Notes: a model not told the origin generated them from the sequence alone. 63,726 nucleotides of DNA from an uncultured Clostridia bacterium (GCA_947629575.1 CANREF010000008.1:1-63726); one strand, 5' to 3'. Shown: positions 35,276 through 46,431, counted from the stretch's first letter. Numbers and translations: made by a program.

Positions 35276-35279
35276 CGGT

Positions 35280-35861
35280 CTACTCCTTGTTCAAATCGAT
35301 CACGCAAAAGCGGGAGGAAGTATAGGAAAAGGAGAGCGTATCTTCCCTAAGGACGCCGCTCTCCGCGGAGATGAGTTCGAAGCTGTAAGTTCCGTCCGCA
35401 AGGGGAAGGCGGGCAACGCCGCTTTCAAAGGACATCCGCTTGCAAAAGCCCCCCTCTTGGAGCAGGCACATCTGCAGGGTGTAATTTTCCCCCTCCGCCG
35501 CATTTTGCAGAAAGACGGTATAGGTATGGAGATATCCCCCCTCGGAGGCGGAATATTCCGCGGGGCTCACCGCGAGCGAAAGAGGCTCGCCGTCCGCATA
35601 GACGACGGGGCAATCGTACTCCTTTGGAAGCTCGCATGCGAGATAACAGGGCGCAGCCGAAAGAGGGAGACTGTTCTCTCCCGCCGTAAACTGCGCCGTG
35701 CCGATGCTCCAACCGTCCGCGCCGCAGAGCTGCACGGAAAGAGCCGTGGGCGCGGCTTCCCCCTCAAAGGAGAGGCGCACGGAAAAGTTCTCTTCCCCCC
35801 CGCCGCAGGCGGCAAGCGGAAAGCTCAAGAGCAAACAAGCAAAAAAGGCAGATCTTCTCAT
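35280..35861 (-). CDS. Small surface lipoprotein of unknown function
   Basis: About 193 residues starting [21 protein letters not shown], with a clear lipobox LAAC. The mature part is beta-rich with no recognisable domain; a recurring YTLQM/YSFEL style suggests small beta-sandwich units. The start overlaps the stop of the upstream thioredoxin-fold lipoprotein gene by four bases, and the M60 protease follows five bases downstream. Co-expression with the protease is therefore likely, perhaps as a partner at the membrane. Confidence 0.7.
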   Translation of the reverse strand: MRRSAFFACLLLSFPLAACGGGEENFSVRLSFEGEAAPTALSVQLCGADGWSIGTAQFTAGENSLPLSAAPCYLACELPKEYDCPVVYADGEPLSLAVSPAEYSASEGGYLHTYTVFLQNAAEGENYTLQMCLLQEGGFCKRMSFESGVARLPLADGTYSFELISAESGVLREDTLSFSYTSSRFCVIDLNKE

Positions 35862-37840
35862 AATTCCCTCCTCTTGACGGTGACGAAATCGGGCGCGAGA
35901 TCGAAACGGACGGGAGCCGTTTTCCCGCTCTCCTCTTCGAGCCCCTCCAAAACGCGCCATGCGCGGATCGTCTCGTAGCGGTCGATCCCCTTCTGCATCA
36001 AATTGATAAATCCCTGCTTCCCCAATCCCCCCACATTGGTGGAGACGATCACTCCCTCGCAGTCAACGAGAATGGTCGTGGGATAATAGCCGTTGGAGAT
36101 CGCACGGGAAAAATAGGCGCGAAGCCATACGTCGTGGATCATGATCATGGGGATCTCCCTCTCCGCGGTATACCGCCCGAGATAATGGTTCGTCTGCCTC
36201 TTGAATTTGCGGATCTTTTCGATCGTCTCCTCATTGGGATCGTAAGCCTCTGCGTCGAGCATGACGCAGGCGACCTCTTCCCCATAGAGTGCCCCGCCCG
36301 CGGTGGGCGTGTTGTATGCCGCCACAAAGGCGGGCATCTCCGAGACGCACGCGGAGCAAGTGGAGAAATACATGTTGATGAGAACGGCTTTATAGTTGGA
36401 GAACAGCTCCGAAAGGTAGATCTTATGGTCGGCATTCGGGTCGAGTTCCACCACCTGCACCTGCATATCGTAGAGCACCGAGCCAATGCGGTATTTCAGA
36501 TCGGCGGGGGGAGCTTTTTCGATCACGGAAGCGGGAACGCGGATCTCGACGGAGGGAGCGGTGGGCGTGACCTCGTATTCCCGCGCGAGAGCATACCCCT
36601 CGGGCAGCATATCGACCTTCACGCGATACACCCCCGTGCGAAGGGTGAACTGCACGTCGACCCCATCCGCCTGCGCCGCCGTCTCTCCCCCTTCGCCGCA
36701 GAGGGAAACGGAGACGGAGGAAGCGGGCAGGCTTCCTCCCGTCGTCGTGCGCAGGGAGACGGAATAGGTCGTCTCATTTTTGAGCGGTTCTATGGGCGTG
36801 ACCTCACTGCGCGAGAGGCAGCCGGGATTGAGGCAGTGCTTGGACATCGAGCCCGCACGCTCCTCCGTGGGGTCTTCATCCACGGTGAACTGCGTATCGT
36901 ACCTGTGCCCGAGGGCGGAAGTTTCCTTTGTCTCGAACGCGCCGCAGGCGGAACAGGTGCGCCTGTCCTCGCCCGCCTCGGTGCAGGTGGGAGCTCTCTC
37001 GGTCTGCCAATCGCCGTAGGTGTGGGCGAGCATTCCGAGCGTCTCCGTCTCGGAATCGTTGCAACGTAAACACTCTTTCCGCACAAGCCCCTGCTCGGTG
37101 CAGGTGGCGTCTTTGCGGAAAGTCTCCTTCCAATTATGCCCGAGGGCGGGAATGACCTGTTCGTCCTCCCTCTCCCCGCAGACCTCGCAGACCGCGGCGC
37201 GAAGCCCCGCTTCCTCGCAGGTCGCCTCTTCGAGTACGCGCACCTCTTCCCACTTGTGCCCGTTGGGCGGAAGGCTCTCCACCGTGCTTTCCCGGCAGCG
37301 GGAGCACTCCTTTTTCAAAGAGCCCTCTTCCGTGCAGGAAGGGGTCTTGAGGACAGTTTCCTCCCATTGATGGCCGAGGGAGGGGATGACCTGCTCGTCC
37401 TCCCTCTTCCCGCAGACCTCGCAGACGGCAGCGCGCAGTCCCGTCCCCTCGCAGGTCGCCTCTTCGAGCACGCGGACTTGTCCCCAACGGTGGTCGCCGA
37501 GAGGGAGGGGTTGGGTCTCGGTATTTCCGCAGCGGCTGCACCTGCTGAGCACATGCCCCGCAGTCTCGCAAGTGGATTCCACCCTCTCCTCGGGAAGGTA
37601 GTCATGCCCGAGCGAAGGAAGTTCCTCCCGCTGCATCTTTCCGCAGGAAAGACAGGAGCGCACCCGCTCTCCCGCTTCCGTACAGGTCGCGGGGGTCTCT
37701 TTCCAATCCCCGAAGGTGTGGATATGCACGCCCGCGGATGAGACGGAAGGCGTTTTTGAACAGGCGCAAACGGCGCCCGCACATAAGAGCGATATCGATA
37801 AGAGCAACGGGATAAAAAACTTTTTGAATTTTTTCTTCAT
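35858..37840 (-). CDS. Lipoprotein with Cys-pair repeats and a thioredoxin-like domain
   Basis: About 660 residues. A signal peptide with a cysteine-rich lipobox region (LLCAGAVCACS) precedes about seven repeats of 35-50 residues of the form H.W.......TCTE.G...C..CG...E. A beta-sandwich linker and a C-terminal TlpA/ResA-like fold follow, with active-site CSAC (FSTCSACVSEMPAF, about residue 490) and a cis-Pro-region YYPTTILVD. It may reduce or form disulfides outside the membrane, for example in the Cys-rich lipoproteins. The ATG at 37840 is preferred to one 15 bases upstream because GGAG and AGGGCGG precede it. Confidence 0.8.
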   Translation of the reverse strand: MKKKFKKFFIPLLLSISLLCAGAVCACSKTPSVSSAGVHIHTFGDWKETPATCTEAGERVRSCLSCGKMQREELPSLGHDYLPEERVESTCETAGHVLSRCSRCGNTETQPLPLGDHRWGQVRVLEEATCEGTGLRAAVCEVCGKREDEQVIPSLGHQWEETVLKTPSCTEEGSLKKECSRCRESTVESLPPNGHKWEEVRVLEEATCEEAGLRAAVCEVCGEREDEQVIPALGHNWKETFRKDATCTEQGLVRKECLRCNDSETETLGMLAHTYGDWQTERAPTCTEAGEDRRTCSACGAFETKETSALGHRYDTQFTVDEDPTEERAGSMSKHCLNPGCLSRSEVTPIEPLKNETTYSVSLRTTTGGSLPASSVSVSLCGEGGETAAQADGVDVQFTLRTGVYRVKVDMLPEGYALAREYEVTPTAPSVEIRVPASVIEKAPPADLKYRIGSVLYDMQVQVVELDPNADHKIYLSELFSNYKAVLINMYFSTCSACVSEMPAFVAAYNTPTAGGALYGEEVACVMLDAEAYDPNEETIEKIRKFKRQTNHYLGRYTAEREIPMIMIHDVWLRAYFSRAISNGYYPTTILVDCEGVIVSTNVGGLGKQGFINLMQKGIDRYETIRAWRVLEGLEEESGKTAPVRFDLAPDFVTVKRREL

Positions 37841-37949
37841 CCGCCCTATCTCCATACAGTGATGTTTTCTATATTATACTACATATGCCGCTTTCCGTCA
37901 ACCCTTCCCGCTCCTTTCCTCATGGAAATTTTTGCCGACCGCCCTGTAG

Positions 37950-38608
<659 letters not shown>

Positions 38609-38647
38609 TTATCATCATATCCTGTGAGAGAAAAAGAGGTGACAAAC

Positions 38648-39733
38648 TTGAAAATTTCTCTCTGTATGATCGTGAAAGACGAGGAAGAAGTGCTCTCCCG
38701 CTGCCTCGACAGCGCCTCTCCGCTCGTGGACGAGATCGTGATCGTCGACACGGGATCTTCGGACAAAACGACCGAAATCGCGCAGACGTATACTGAAAAT
38801 TTGTACAACTACCGCTGGAACGACGACTTTTCGGCGGCGCGGAATTTTGCCTTTTCCAAGGCGCGGGGAGACTATCTTTTCTGGCTGGACGCGGACGACG
38901 TGATCCCGCCCGAGAGCGCGGAAAAATTTCCCTCGCTCAAAATGATCCTCGAGCACGAAGCGCCCGACATGGTGATGTGCCCCTACGTCGTTGCCTTCGA
39001 CGGGGCGGGCAAACCCATGTCCACCTTCTACCGCGAACGCTTCCTCCGCAGGGAGAGCGGCTTTCTGTGGCAGGGCCGCATCCATGAGTGCATCGTGCCG
39101 CGCGGGAAGGTCTTACGCCTCGGAGATCTCTCCGTCCACCACCTCGGCAGCCACAAGGAGAAGGGCGCGCGCAACCTCGACATCTTCCGCCGCTGGGCGC
39201 AGGAAGAACCCCTCGGCGAGCGGGAAAAATTTTACTACGGAAGGGAGCTTTATTATCATAAGCTGTACACGGAATCCATCGCCATGCTCGAGGAGATGCT
39301 GCGCGGGAACGGCTGGTATGTGAACAAGATAGAGGCGTGCAAGACGCTTGCCCTCTGCCACGAAGCGCGGGGGGAATTCGAGCAGGCCGCTTTGAGCCTC
39401 ATGAAAAGTTTCCTCTACGGCGCGCCCCGCGCGACGGTGCTCTGCGAGCTGGGGCGGCTCTTCCGCGACAAGGAACGTTTTCAAGAGGCGGCGTTCTTCT
39501 ATGAAGGCGCTCTCCTGTGCCGCGATCACAGCGCCGAAGGAGACTTCGAAGTTCCCGCCTGCCGCACGCTCACTCCCCTTTTGGAGCTCGTCTGCTGCTA
39601 CTTCCGCCTCGGCGACATGGAAAACGCCCTCCGCTGCCACAAAAAAACGGAGGAGCTCGCTCCCGAGCACCCCTCCGTTGTGTTCAACCGAAAATTCTTT
39701 GCCTCTTACAAAAGCGAGAGCAACTCCCCGTAA
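38648..39733 (+). CDS. GT2 glycosyltransferase with TPR-like tail
   Basis: About 361 residues starting at TTG (LKISLCMIVKDEEE) behind AGAGGTGAC; no ATG fits this site. A GT-A domain (1-230) has FWLDADD and the VIVDTGSSDKT signature, and the C-terminal 130 residues form TPR-like helices. Proteins of this GT2-TPR type glycosylate surface or spore proteins. The gene is divergent from the collagen-like gene with 87 bases between start codons, so Thr residues of its Gly-X-Thr repeats are the inferred acceptor. The 3' end overlaps the convergent HAD gene by 28 bases. Confidence 0.8.
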   Translation: MKISLCMIVKDEEEVLSRCLDSASPLVDEIVIVDTGSSDKTTEIAQTYTENLYNYRWNDDFSAARNFAFSKARGDYLFWLDADDVIPPESAEKFPSLKMILEHEAPDMVMCPYVVAFDGAGKPMSTFYRERFLRRESGFLWQGRIHECIVPRGKVLRLGDLSVHHLGSHKEKGARNLDIFRRWAQEEPLGEREKFYYGRELYYHKLYTESIAMLEEMLRGNGWYVNKIEACKTLALCHEARGEFEQAALSLMKSFLYGAPRATVLCELGRLFRDKERFQEAAFFYEGALLCRDHSAEGDFEVPACRTLTPLLELVCCYFRLGDMENALRCHKKTEELAPEHPSVVFNRKFFASYKSESNSP

Positions 39734-40374
39734 CTTTCCGCCCGCTCTCCCGCATAGTCCTTCGGAACTCCCCGCGGCGCGAAGAGCACGAAGCGAACGC
39801 CCAAGGCCTCCGCACATCCCCTGTCCGAAGTGAGGCTGTCCCCGATGTAGACGGCATTCTCGGGGCGGAAAGCGGGAATATGGGTCGCCACATGCTCCGC
39901 ATACGCCTTCGACGGTTTGTCCGCGCCGACTTCCTCGGAGATAAACACGCCGTCGAGATAGGGAAGAAAGCCGCCGAGCTCGATATGCCGCCGCTGGATA
40001 AAGGCAGTCCCGTTCGTGCAGATGTATACCCGTCCTCTGTTTTTGAGCGTTTTGAGGAAGTCCGCCGCCCCGTCGAAGGGATAGCAGATCTCGGGAAAAC
40101 CCACAAGGTATTCCTCTCCCGCAAGGACAGGATCGGCGGACAAGCCGAGCTGTGAAAACAGACTTTTAAAGCGCTTTATTTTGAGCGCGGCCCGCGTGAT
40201 CTCCCCCCGCTCGAGCATCTTCCAGAGCCCGTCGTTGATCTCGTGATAGCGGGCGAAAACTTCCTCATCCGTTCCGACGCCCAAGACGGCGAGCGTGCGG
40301 GTGAGGTTCTCCCGTTCCGCCTTGGCGAAATCGAGCAGAGTATCGTCGAGATCGAGTAAAAAGATCCTTTCCAT
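39706..40374 (-). CDS. HAD-family phosphatase (YjjG-like nucleotidase)
   Basis: The protein has 222 residues starting MERIFLLDLDDTLLDF, with the HAD motif DLDDT, motif II CTNGT, motif III in ADKPSK and motif IV GDSLTSD. The length and the FISEEVGADKPS segment fit YjjG-type pyrimidine 5'-nucleotidases, which clean up non-canonical nucleotides. It lies 39 bases downstream of the serine hydrolase on the same strand. No strong ribosome site is visible, so the start is moderately certain. Confidence 0.8.
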   Translation of the reverse strand: MERIFLLDLDDTLLDFAKAERENLTRTLAVLGVGTDEEVFARYHEINDGLWKMLERGEITRAALKIKRFKSLFSQLGLSADPVLAGEEYLVGFPEICYPFDGAADFLKTLKNRGRVYICTNGTAFIQRRHIELGGFLPYLDGVFISEEVGADKPSKAYAEHVATHIPAFRPENAVYIGDSLTSDRGCAEALGVRFVLFAPRGVPKDYAGERAESYGELLSLL

Positions 40375-40413
40375 AGACCGTTTCCCATGCCCCGTCCCCA
40401 TGCGGGAAGGGGC

Positions 40414-41322
40414 TTAAAGCTGCGCGAGGAACTGAGTAAGCTGCGGATGAAGTTCGTCGAAATTTCCGCTCTCGGGGCATTGCACGGCGACGACGAGCCC
40501 CCTCTCGGGAATGACCGTCGTGGTCTGCCCGAACGCGCCGTCCGCACGGTAAGCGCCTTTCAGGGACGCCCGCCACCATTGGTAGCCATAGCCGTCGTTC
40601 CAGCCGTTGTTGCCCGTGGGGATCTGCTCCGCCGTGGCCTCTTTCACCCATGCGGGATCGACGAGCTGTTCGCCCTTCCACTTGCCGCCCGCAAGGAAGA
40701 GCTGTCCGAGCTTCATGCTCGAAATGACGGACAGATACAGCCCCGTCGCGCCGAAAGAATAGCCCTCGGGGTCGGCGTCCCATGCGGGGTAACCGATCTC
40801 CATTTTCGAAAACAGCCGCTCATAGAGATAGTTGCGGATATCCTGCCCCACCGCCCGCTGCACCATTCTGCCCGCGAGGTGGGTGTCCCCGTTGCTGTAA
40901 GCAAAACTCTCGCCCGGGGTCTTGTACATCGGCTGCGAGAAGAGGTAGGCAATGTTATCGGGATAGCCCGCTCCCTGTCTGCGGGAAGAGCCGTCGAGCA
41001 GGAAGCGATCGAATCCGCTCGACATCGTGAGCAGATGACGGAGCTTGATTTGATAGAGCTCGGGGCGGTCCTTCGGTACGCGCTCGGGGAAGAGATCGGC
41101 GGGTCGGTCGTCGAGGGAGAGTTTCCCGTCTGCGACCGCAAGTCCCACCGCCGTACTCGTAAAACTCTTTGTGTGGGAATAGATCGGGCGGTCGTGCGTG
41201 GGCAGGGGCAGGAAGTGCGCTTCTGCGAGCGTCTCCTTTTCATCGCCGACGGCGATCGCCTCCAAGAGCACTCTCTCGGCATTGACGGTCTTGCCGAATT
41301 CTTCGATCAGTTTCTGATACAT
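40414..41322 (-). CDS. Beta-lactamase-family serine hydrolase
   Basis: The protein has 302 residues starting MYQKLIEEFGKT behind AAGGAG. The SxxK motif is SHTK, the second motif is YSN in FAYSNGDTH, and a HxG-like third region lies in DGAFGQTTTVIPE. It belongs to the class C beta-lactamase/esterase EstB group. There is no signal peptide, so a cytoplasmic esterase or peptidase role is more likely than antibiotic resistance. Confidence 0.82.
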   Translation of the reverse strand: MYQKLIEEFGKTVNAERVLLEAIAVGDEKETLAEAHFLPLPTHDRPIYSHTKSFTSTAVGLAVADGKLSLDDRPADLFPERVPKDRPELYQIKLRHLLTMSSGFDRFLLDGSSRRQGAGYPDNIAYLFSQPMYKTPGESFAYSNGDTHLAGRMVQRAVGQDIRNYLYERLFSKMEIGYPAWDADPEGYSFGATGLYLSVISSMKLGQLFLAGGKWKGEQLVDPAWVKEATAEQIPTGNNGWNDGYGYQWWRASLKGAYRADGAFGQTTTVIPERGLVVAVQCPESGNFDELHPQLTQFLAQL

Positions 41323-41419
41323 CCTTTTTCTCCTTATCATGCTTTTCTTCAAAGCATAGCACACCGCCGCCGTCCTTTCAATATCCGTTTTTATCCAAAA
41401 ATTTCTTTTTTTCTATCGA

Positions 41420-42955
41420 TTACTCCCATTCGATCGTTGCGGGAGGTTTGCTCGTGATGTCGAAAACGACCCTGTTCGCGTGCTTCACTTCGTTCGTGAT
41501 ACGGTTGGAAACGCGCTCCAATACGTCGTAGGGGATACGCGCCCAGTCCGCCGTCATGGCGTCCACGCTCGTGACGGCGCGCAGGGCGATGACGTTCTCA
41601 TACGTTCTGAAGTCCCCCTGCACCCCCACCGTCTTGCTGTCGGTGATCACGGCGAAGTACTGCCAGATCTCCCGCTCCAAGCCCGCGCGGGCGATCTCCT
41701 CGCGAAAAATGGCGTCGGCGTCGCGCAGCGTTCCGAGCTTCTCCGCGGTAACTTCCCCCATGATGCGGATGGCGAGCGCAGGCCCGGGACAGGGCTGCCG
41801 CCACACGATCCCGTCTTCCAGCCCGAGTTCCGTTCCCACCTTTCTCACTTCATCCTTGAAAAGGTCGCGGAGGGGCTCTACGATCTCCTTGAAGTCGATG
41901 ACGGAGGGAAGTCCTCCCACATTGTGATGTGACTTGATGACGGCGCTCTTCCCCTTTCCGCTCTCGATGACGTCGGGATAGATCGTTCCCTGCACGAGGA
42001 AATCGACCGCGCCGATCTTCTTCGCCTCCCGCTCGAACACGCGGATGAACTCTTCGCCGATGATCTTGCGCTTCCGCTCGGGGTCGGTAACTCCCTTGAG
42101 CCGCTCTAAGAAGAGGTCGGCCGCATCCGCCTTGATGAGGTTCATGCCGAGCCTGTCGCGGAACACGGAGACGACCTCCTCGGGTTCGTTCTTCCTGTGC
42201 AGACCGTGATCGACAAACACGCAGATGAGATCTTTCCCCACCGCGCGGTGCACCAAGGTGGCGGCGACGGCGGAATCCACCCCGCCCGAGAGGGCGCAGA
42301 GCACCTTCTTCCCGCCAAGTTTTGCCTTGAGTTTTTCGACCTGTTCGGAGACGAAGCCGCTCATCGTCCAGTCTCCGTTTGCCCCGCAGATGCGGTAGAG
42401 GAAATTTTCGAGCAGTTTGTTCCCGTACTGCGTATGGACGACCTCGGGGTGGAACTGCACGCCGAAGACGCCCTTTTCCCCGTTTCCGAAGACGGTGACG
42501 GGACAGCTCTCGGTGACAGCCAATACATCGAAGCCCGCGGGAAGCTCTGAGATGAGGTCGGTATGGCTCATCCAGCAGATGCTTTTTTGGGGGATGTCCG
42601 CAAGAAGGGGGCTGCTTTTCGTGAGAGAAAACTCCCGCTTGCCGTACTCGCTCTGTTTGGCGCGGACGACTTTCCCGCCCAAAGTATGGGCGATGAGCTG
42701 AGCACCGTAACAGATGCCGAGCACGGGGATTCCGAGCTTGAAAATCTCAGGGGAAACGCGGGGGGAATTTTCGTCATAGACGCTATTTGGCCCGCCTGTG
42801 AAAATAATGCCGATGGGCGCATACTCTTTGATAGCTTCCACCGACATATCATAAGGTTTTAAGTCGCAATAAACGTTGAGATCTCTCACGCGGCGGGCGA
42901 TGAGTTGATTGTATTGTCCGCCGAAATCGAGAACCAATATCCTTTGATGCTGCAT
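41420..42955 (-). CDS. guaA: GMP synthase (glutamine-hydrolysing)
   Basis: The protein has 511 residues. The N-terminal glutamine amidotransferase domain has GICYGAQ with the catalytic Cys and GVQFHPE with the His/Glu; the ATP pyrophosphatase domain has the P-loop LSGGVDS; and the C-terminal dimerisation domain ends [13 protein letters not shown]. It converts XMP to GMP. The ATG at 42955 follows GGAGGT. A 106-bp palindromic repeat lies just upstream of the ribosome site and would be in the mRNA leader. I see no guanine riboswitch. Confidence 0.97.
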   Translation of the reverse strand: MQHQRILVLDFGGQYNQLIARRVRDLNVYCDLKPYDMSVEAIKEYAPIGIIFTGGPNSVYDENSPRVSPEIFKLGIPVLGICYGAQLIAHTLGGKVVRAKQSEYGKREFSLTKSSPLLADIPQKSICWMSHTDLISELPAGFDVLAVTESCPVTVFGNGEKGVFGVQFHPEVVHTQYGNKLLENFLYRICGANGDWTMSGFVSEQVEKLKAKLGGKKVLCALSGGVDSAVAATLVHRAVGKDLICVFVDHGLHRKNEPEEVVSVFRDRLGMNLIKADAADLFLERLKGVTDPERKRKIIGEEFIRVFEREAKKIGAVDFLVQGTIYPDVIESGKGKSAVIKSHHNVGGLPSVIDFKEIVEPLRDLFKDEVRKVGTELGLEDGIVWRQPCPGPALAIRIMGEVTAEKLGTLRDADAIFREEIARAGLEREIWQYFAVITDSKTVGVQGDFRTYENVIALRAVTSVDAMTADWARIPYDVLERVSNRITNEVKHANRVVFDITSKPPATIEWE

Positions 42956-42972
42956 AGTACCTCCGAATTTTT

Positions 42973-43078
42973 CGAACATTTCTTTTCCCTGTGCTTTGCG
43001 CCAAACGCTCTAATTGTCATTTCGAGCGGAGCGCGAAGCGCGGAGTCGAGAAATCTCACTATGGAAAAGAAATGTTCG
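42973..43078. repeat. Palindromic repeat in the guaA leader, 16-bp inverted ends
   Basis: CGAACATTTCTTTTCC at 42973-42988 is perfectly complementary to 43063-43078. The interior holds a REP-like CATTTCGAGCGGAGCGCG block. No coding capacity. It looks like a small non-autonomous element placed just upstream of the guaA ribosome site. Confidence 0.7.
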
Positions 43079-43936
43079 AGGGGTTAAGTGATTTGCTTCG
43101 TAGTTGCTATCTGCCCACCCGATAGTCACTCCGTAAAAACGAAAAGCGCGAAGTGTCGCGCAAATTGGGTGCGCTACCGCAGGGAAACCCTGCTCCGCGC
43201 AGTAATCAGAGGAACACCACCCCCCTTCCCCCCTCCATTGGAGGGGGTGGTTGGTCGCTTACCCCCTCCGTGGGGGTGGAGTGGCACCATTCCCTCAACA
43301 GCCCGTGGGCTGTGAGGGGTGTCACTCCATGAGGCGTGGCACCGCCGATGGGGTTTTGGCGGTCCCAGCCGCCAAAACGGATTAAGGGGGTAAGGCGTCT
43401 TGCTGCCTTTCTCCCTTGGCTGCCCCTTGAGGGGGAGCTGGCAAGGCGTTAGCCGAGCCTGAGGGGGTGTCTGCTCGTTTGCGTTACACCCCTTCCGTCA
43501 CGCGCTTCGCGCGTGCCACCCACCCCTCAAGGGGTGGGCAAGAGAGTGGGCGCGCGTCATGCTGAGGTGAGGAGCAATTACGCAGTCCGTTTGCGCTCTC
43601 CCCGAAGCATCTATTGTCCCCGCGAGATTCTTCGAGGACAACTCTCGGTTTTCATGTCACTTGGTCACCTACTTCGCCCTGCGGGCTCGTGCCGCCCTTG
43701 GACATGAAAGAATGCGGGCGGGGCAGAATGACGCGGGGTTGGGCGCCGAGTGTCCCCCCTTCCCCCGAAGGGGGTCTCGCCTGCCGAGGCAGGCGAGACC
43801 GTACTATCCCCTATTCTTTCTCTATATTTCAAGCGTCTTGATCGGTTGCAAGGGAAGCGGCGAGCAAAACGCTTGCGATTCCTATTTCCCGTTCCCGTTC
43901 TCACGGGAACGGGAAAAACAGGAGGCTTGCAACGGA
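43063..43936. repeat. Dispersed repeats in the guaA-lipoprotein gap
   Basis: No gene is seen from 43079 to 43936. Bases 43063-43205 match 46110-46263 in inverted orientation. Next come CCCTCCATTGGAGG and CCGTGGGGGTGG blocks (about 43234-43290), a GTGACACCCCTT-type block, and a REP-like block with CGTCATGCTGAG...CGCGAGATTCTTCG (about 43555-43640) that recurs near 21990 and 45812. The final 80 bases contain a GCCTGCCGAGGCAGGC palindrome. Confidence 0.75.
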
Positions 43937-45534
43937 TCAGATCTCTCTTTTCCTTGCCTGTGTAGTTGTGATCATCGTGGGCAAAAGCGCCACGGGTTTC
44001 GCGCCGTCTACCGGCGTATCTTTCTTGCTTTCATCCTCCCAATGCCAGTCAGTACCGTAGTACTTTATAGCCGAGAAACAATTCTTCACCTCGTCGTTTG
44101 CCTGCCATTCGTCTTGCGTTCCGCAGAAATACGCAGTCGGCTTTGCGTCATCATCGCCAACCAACTTGGATGTGTGGTACGCCGTCTGCTTGACGGTCTT
44201 GGGAAGGACGATCTTGGTGAGCTTGGGATTGCCCTTGAAAAGCCCTATATTATCATAAAGGAATACCAGCCCCTCGGGGAATATGACTGTTTCGAGATAA
44301 GGGCAATTTTGGACACGGGTTTGGAACAGAGCGATTCCCTCGGGTACGATGAGTTTGGTGAGCTTGATAGTTGCGTTGCTAATTAAGCCCGCTGATTTTG
44401 TGACCTGTTTTTCTACGCCCGCAGGAGTTTTGAAGCTGTTCGGAAGGGTAAGCGTGAATTCCTTTTCTCCCGAGAAAGCAGTTGTTGTGTAATGCTCAGT
44501 CAAGACAGAGGTAATTCCATAAGTGTTTTCGCTTGAGCTGTACTCAAACGTGCACAATGTAAACTGGCATTCGGGGCATCTGTACAAATATTGGGTAGCG
44601 CTCCCATCCTCCGTGGTGTTAGTACTATTCGCCGTGACGGTAAACTCCTTATGCTTACCCGTCACAGTCTTTTGGCAAGTCACGCAGGTGTAGGTGTGGT
44701 TTTCCATATCGACCGAAATCAAATTGCCACGTTTTGAACCCGATTTCTTGATTACGTGCTCGCTTTTTCCATACTGATAGTTGCAGACGGAGCATTCCTG
44801 ATAGTGTTCGGTCTCGGTCGTGAAATAGTTTCCCTCATCCCCCTCTTTGGGCGTGTGCTTGGGATAAGTATGTGCTCCGCATTTGCACGTCTCGGTGTGG
44901 GTAGAGTTGTTTGGAGCGCTTCCCTCGCCTTCGATATAGACATAGGTGCAAGCCTCTTTCTCTACAATGTCCGCGCCGCAGACGCACTGGATTTTGTGGA
45001 AGCCGTCTTCGCTAAGTTTTACATATTGCGCTCTTTCATCCGTGGATTCGATGTGATCTTCCTCGGGAAGCGCTGTTTCACACACGGTGCATTTGTGGTA
45101 GTGACCGGTTTCGCCGACAAACCACTCTTCGCCCGGCGTATGCGCGATCATCTCCGTTTCGGTCTGTTCCTCTAAAATAGCGTCGCAGACCGAACATTTC
45201 TTCCCTGCCGTCTTGCCCTTTGCCGTACACGTCGCTTCAACGGCGGGGATGATCTCTTCTATATGTTCTCCCTCGTCTACGCGTTCGTGACAGACGGTGC
45301 ATTCGTGATAGTGTGACCCCCCCCTTGAACGAAGTGCCATTCGTCATCGGGTGTGTGCACGTGTTCGGTATCCCCGCTGCCGCCGGGATTGTCTTCGCCG
45401 CCGGGCGTTACGACTTCACCGGGATTTGTTCCCGCTTCGTCCGCTTCGCCGCAAGCCGTGAGCATGAGCCCTAAGGCAAGCACGGATGCCAGACACAGCA
45501 ACAAAGTTACAAGTGCCTTCATTTTGCTTCTCAT
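43937..45534 (-). pseudogene. Cys-repeat/BspA-like lipoprotein broken at a G8 tract
   Basis: The signal peptide and lipobox (MRSKMKALVTLLLC... ending LMLTACGE) are read in one frame from 45534 to the G8 tract (45317-45324 on the plus strand as C8), where the frame runs out at 45277. The rest, from SHYHECTVCHERV onward, is in the next frame to 43937. G9 (or G6) would join them into about 532 residues: Cys-pair repeats (HYHKCTVC, HYQECSVC) and a C-terminal BspA-like LRR part with LTKIVLPKTVK. AAGGAGG precedes the start. The tract may be phase-variable or a sequencing slip. Confidence 0.8.
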
Positions 45535-45589
45535 CTTGTTTTACCTCCTTTGTTTAGATTTTTTAGATGAGACTGAATTAGTTAGTGCC

Positions 45590-46431
45590 CCCCTTTGGAA
45601 GTGGGGCTTTTACTGCCCCCTCCTTAGGAGGGGGATTAAGGGGGTGGTGTCCTTTGCTTCTGATTTTTCACCACCTCAGTCACTCCGTGACAGCTCCTCC
45701 TAAGGAGGCGCCTTAGCGTCGGACTTCGTTCCTCGGGATTCTTCGGCTGCGCCTCAGAATGACGCGGGGGTGTCCTCACGTCACCCTGAGCCTGTCGAAT
45801 GGGTGACCGCGCGTCATGCTGAGCCGAAATGTAATTACGCAGTCCGTTTGCGCTCTCCCCGAAGTATCTAAAATCCCCGCGAGATTCTTCGAGGACGGCT
45901 CTCGGTTTTCATGTAACATTTGCGCCTACTTCGCACTTCGTGCTCGTGCCGCCCTTGGACATGAAAGAATGCGGGCGGGGCAGAATGACGCGGGGTTGGG
46001 GCGCTGAGGACACCACCCCCCTTCCCCCTCCATTGGAGGGGGTGGTTGGTCGCTACCCCCTTCCGTGGGAGGGGGTGGCACGAACGCAGTGAGTGACGGG
46101 GGTGGGGCGAGTTCCAAATTACTGCGCGTTGGAAAATCACACTTTTCCATAAGCGCACACAATTTGCCGCACACTTACGGCTTTTTGTTTTTACGAAGCA
46201 GTTATCGGGCGGGCAGATTGCAGCTACGAAGCAAACCGCTTAACCCCTCGCACATTTCTTTGCGAACGACACCCCACTGTTTGCCAATAGGACGAGATTC
46301 CTCGACTTCGCTTCGCTACGCTACTTCGCCCTGCGGGCTCGTGCCGCCTAAGGAATTGTGACAGTAGAACAGCGGGGCGGGATGACGTGTCTGTGGGCGG
46401 GGTGGAAGTGAGCAAAGAAATGTGCGAAACT
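45590..46431. repeat. Dispersed repeats between the broken lipoprotein and guaB
   Basis: No gene is seen from 45535 to 46431. The stretch contains several blocks shared with 21888-22368 and 43063-43936: GAATGACGCGGGG, CGTCATGCTGAGCCG (about 45812), CATTGGAGGGGGTGG (about 46033) and a segment at 46110-46263 that is the reverse complement of 43063-43205. CGCACATTTCTTTGC at 46249-46263 has its perfect complement at 46412-46426, six bases from the guaB stop. Confidence 0.75.

Noticed and set aside
42956..43100. Guanine riboswitch in front of guaA
   Set aside because: The conserved purine-aptamer loops are not visible; the leader is instead occupied by a palindromic repeat.
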